Below are positions 61,576-64,000 of a stretch of 64,000 nt of DNA, piece by piece. Origin of the DNA: Brachypodius melanocephalos (lineage: Eukaryota > Chordata > Aves > Passeriformes > Pycnonotidae); NCBI GenBank assembly GCA_013398615.1, contig VZSR01003803.1:4598050-4662049 (forward strand), in the 5' to 3' direction. A program made the position numbers and the translations under genes. Below the pieces are notes generated by a model, which did not search any database, was not told the origin of the DNA, and saw only the letters and a program-made list of their open reading frames with translations. How positions within the stretch are numbered: position 1 is the first letter of the stretch; every line of letters starts with the position of its first letter.

Positions 61576-64000
61576 GGTTTTATTAACATAATATTTATCT
61601 ATTAAAACTGAAAGCAGTTAGAATACATGACAAAACTTAAAGCTGACTTTGTAGTCTGCCACATAAATATAATGCATCTTTTGATAAAGCATCAAACAGC
61701 AAACTCAAATTGAACTGATCAGTATAACTACTGCCAGCCAAATTCTTTTACATACCCACATCTGTCCTGCTGTGCTAAGCATCTGCTGAACTTTAGAGAA
61801 AAAGGAAAAGGCCAATTCAGAAGGAGATCAGTCTGGGGATAAGGCCAAGAAATTCACTGATATTTATTCTGTTCTGCTCTCCTTTGCTTACAATGTCAAG
61901 TTGGTGTACTGAAGTCATCTGAATAGATGTTGCTGGCCACATTGGTTTGACAGCTTATAAAAGAAGTCCAGGGCTCTCATTTTCTGCTGTCTGAATAACA
62001 GCTCTAAGGAGTATGAAAGGATATTTTTTCCTTCTGTAGCAGATATTTCTCAGCAAATGTTGGAGGCATCTACATTTAGTTCAGACTTTGCTTCTGAAGC
62101 AATTGTCACAATTTTCCCCTTTTGTTGTGGTCTGATTTACTCAGTGATGTGTTCAGAGAATATGACAGATAGGTTCCTAATGAATGAAATTAATCTGGAA
62201 GATGTGGTCTAAAAAGTAAATCTATAGTACACCAGCACAAAGGAGCACTAACACTTGATGACCAGAGGAGAGCTACAGGCAAGGTAAAAAGAGAAAGAAA
62301 GCAAGTAACAAATCAATATTTAAGGTCGTGACTTGCAGCCCTTGCTACCAGCAGTCTTTCTGTACAAATACAGATGTTGCAACCCTACCCCACCAATACA
62401 ACCACTGGGGCACTGCTATCAAGGGTTCTGACAAGCAACACCAGTTTGATCAGTAACAACTCTTTGCCCTGACAAGAAATTGAGCTGCAGCTCATTGTGC
62501 TTTCAGTATCTTTTCAGCTGCACTATAGGGAGGTATGGGTGTACCACTGAATAATGCATGAGTTGGCTGCACAAGCATCAGAGTTTTATGTTCAAGAGCT
62601 ACCTTACAAAGAGAATTTTGGTGCAGAACATCAGTCAGTAGCAATGCTCCCTTGCTAACCTCATTTTTCCAATGCCACGTGTGATATTGTTTAGCTTGTT
62701 TCACTTTCCAAATTCCTTTCATGAGGGAAAGGAACAGTTTGGTTTTGTTTATCTAAACCCAGCATTTTTACATTTTTAGTCAATTTTCTCTCTCCTAAAA
62801 AGTAATTAAATGCCCTACATGTTACCGAACTATTCACTTTTTACCCTAACAATGGATGGAAGCAAATGATGAGTGGTGATATCACTGAAGACTTGTGAGT
62901 CAGAGTAAAAATTGTCATCAACTCAGACCAATTATACAAGCTCACAAGTTGTTTACATGAGATTATTTTTGTGATACGTATAAGTGTGGTGAACATGTTA
63001 CTGTCACTGGAGAGATGAAAACCATAGAGAAAACTGGCCAGGAGCCTGGGATTTTGGGTAGTTTTGCTTTTATAGTCAAGGGACAGAACAGAAAATCCAT
63101 GTATTAAAAAGGAGATGCAAATGTTTGAATGGAAGGCGTGGATTCAGATAAAGAAAGTACAAAGAAAAGGTCATTTAGCCTTCTTACCCCCCCAGAAAAC
63201 CCACTGATGGAATTTATATTGCTTCAACATACACTTGTGCATTTTATGCTACTTACAGGGATTTTGTTTGTGTGTTTCAAATACCTACTTCAAAAATTTA
63301 CTGTCTACGAGTGCATTGCTTTTGGAGGGAAAATCCAAGAAGAATCTGAACTGCTGGCAATAATTTTGTTTTTCTTTCACTGGATGGTGCTAAAAAAGAA
63401 CACCTGGCACACCTTTGTGAAGTGTAGAATGGAGAATGTACTTGCCATCTCACTATTAAAATTTAGAAAAAAATCTGTACCAGATCAAGTTTTAAACCAG
63501 TGTGAATTGAATTGTTAGGGTGCTAAAAATCAAATTAATTTGAGAATTAAAGAGTGGCAATTCAATTAACTGAGAAATGTATTTTGATTTTTTATTCCTC
63601 AAGCCTCCTAAACAATATAATCAGGGATGAAGTAAAGTGACAGTTTTTGCATGAGATTTCTCTTTTGCATACAGCCTTAGTCTACTTATATGAGGACAAA
63701 TTAAAGTTAGAGAAGGCTGACAGATGATTTAGTTGGTTCATCTGTATGTAAAAAAAACCCACTGTGGTATTAGTTTAAGACTAGCTAACACAGCATTTGC
63801 CAAATTGAGAGCTCTGCCCCTGTTGGAAAAGGCAGGGATTACCTGAGGGTGAATGTTCCAGGGAGTCAGTTTTACAGTCATTTGCCATAGTCCTGTGTTT
63901 TTAAACTTTGCTTAATTTTTAAAAGATAATTTCCAGCTCTTTAAGCTTTGAAAGGTATTTTCAGAATGTGCTCCTGAATTTTCACGAAGCCTAAGGAATC
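61576..64000. other. Non-genic AT-rich stretch
   Basis: No gene or transposon recognised. The plus-strand frame 63129-63518 (129 aa) has a hydrophobic stretch near residues 27-55 but no family signature or codon pattern that separates it from chance, so it is not called as a gene. Confidence 0.68.

Noticed and set aside
63129..63518. 129-aa plus frame with a hydrophobic stretch
   Set aside because: No recognisable family. One hydrophobic segment is common in translations of T-rich DNA, and no promoter or splice evidence stands out.
1..64000. Prokaryote-style systems: CRISPR, operons, phage or insertion sequences
   Set aside because: The sequence is vertebrate non-coding DNA with CR1 LINEs; no regularly spaced repeats, ribosome-binding sites or dense coding are present.
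1..64000. tRNA, rRNA or snRNA genes
   Set aside because: I saw no A/B-box pair with a foldable cloverleaf and no rRNA-like blocks; a covariance-model scan would be needed to exclude small RNAs fully.

Overview
This window reads as noncoding DNA from a bird, most likely a songbird. The strongest evidence is a set of decayed CR1 LINE fragments, the dominant retrotransposon of birds and other reptiles. They carry the typical CR1 3'-UTR phrases and, in two copies, the terminal ATTCTRT-type octamer region. There is also one repeat that I recall as a bird LTR-type element. Recognisable transposon content is low (about 3-5% of the window), overall base composition is AT-rich, and there are no Alu, L1 or B-type SINEs. 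Species and chromosome cannot be read from the sequence.

I found no protein-coding gene, exon pair, tRNA, rRNA, CRISPR array or prokaryote-style operon. The longest open frames (152 aa on the minus strand at 19099-19557; 133 aa on the plus strand at 21419-21820 and 28472-28873; 129 aa on the plus strand at 63129-63518) have low-complexity or composition-driven translations, overlap repeats, or lack any family signature. The window is best read as a gene desert or the inside of a very large intron.

Layout. 1-8 kb: unique AT-rich DNA with one CR1 3' end (4828-5021, plus). 8-14 kb: a long T-tract, a minus-strand CR1 tail (8257-8480), a faint CR1 relic (about 11722-11785) and a plus-strand CR1 3' region (13213-13606). 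14-32 kb: mostly unique; a decayed LTR-type element (21389 to about 21990), a GC-rich but CpG-depleted patch (28472-28873) and a short candidate solo LTR (31807/31832-32012) followed by a (TA)n microsatellite. 32-44 kb: a 161-bp MITE-like inverted-repeat unit (35717-35877), a (CA)n plus A60 tract, a 17-bp tandem repeat, a 125-bp polypyrimidine tract and a minus-strand CR1 tail (42866-42990). 44-57 kb: unique DNA with a perfect 14-bp-stem hairpin (50224-50258), a cluster of three palindromes (54121-54182) and the best-preserved CR1 (54268-54735), which keeps a reverse-transcriptase motif. 57-64 kb: a faint CR1 relic, a 100-N assembly gap (60731-60830) and a CR1 piece missing its 3' end (61248-61575).

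No genes act together here. The history that can be read is repeated insertion and slow decay of CR1 and LTR retroelements in unconstrained DNA. The features most worth checking are the MITE-like unit, the 50.2-kb hairpin, the palindrome cluster beside the CR1, and the candidate LTR that lacks an obvious target-site duplication.
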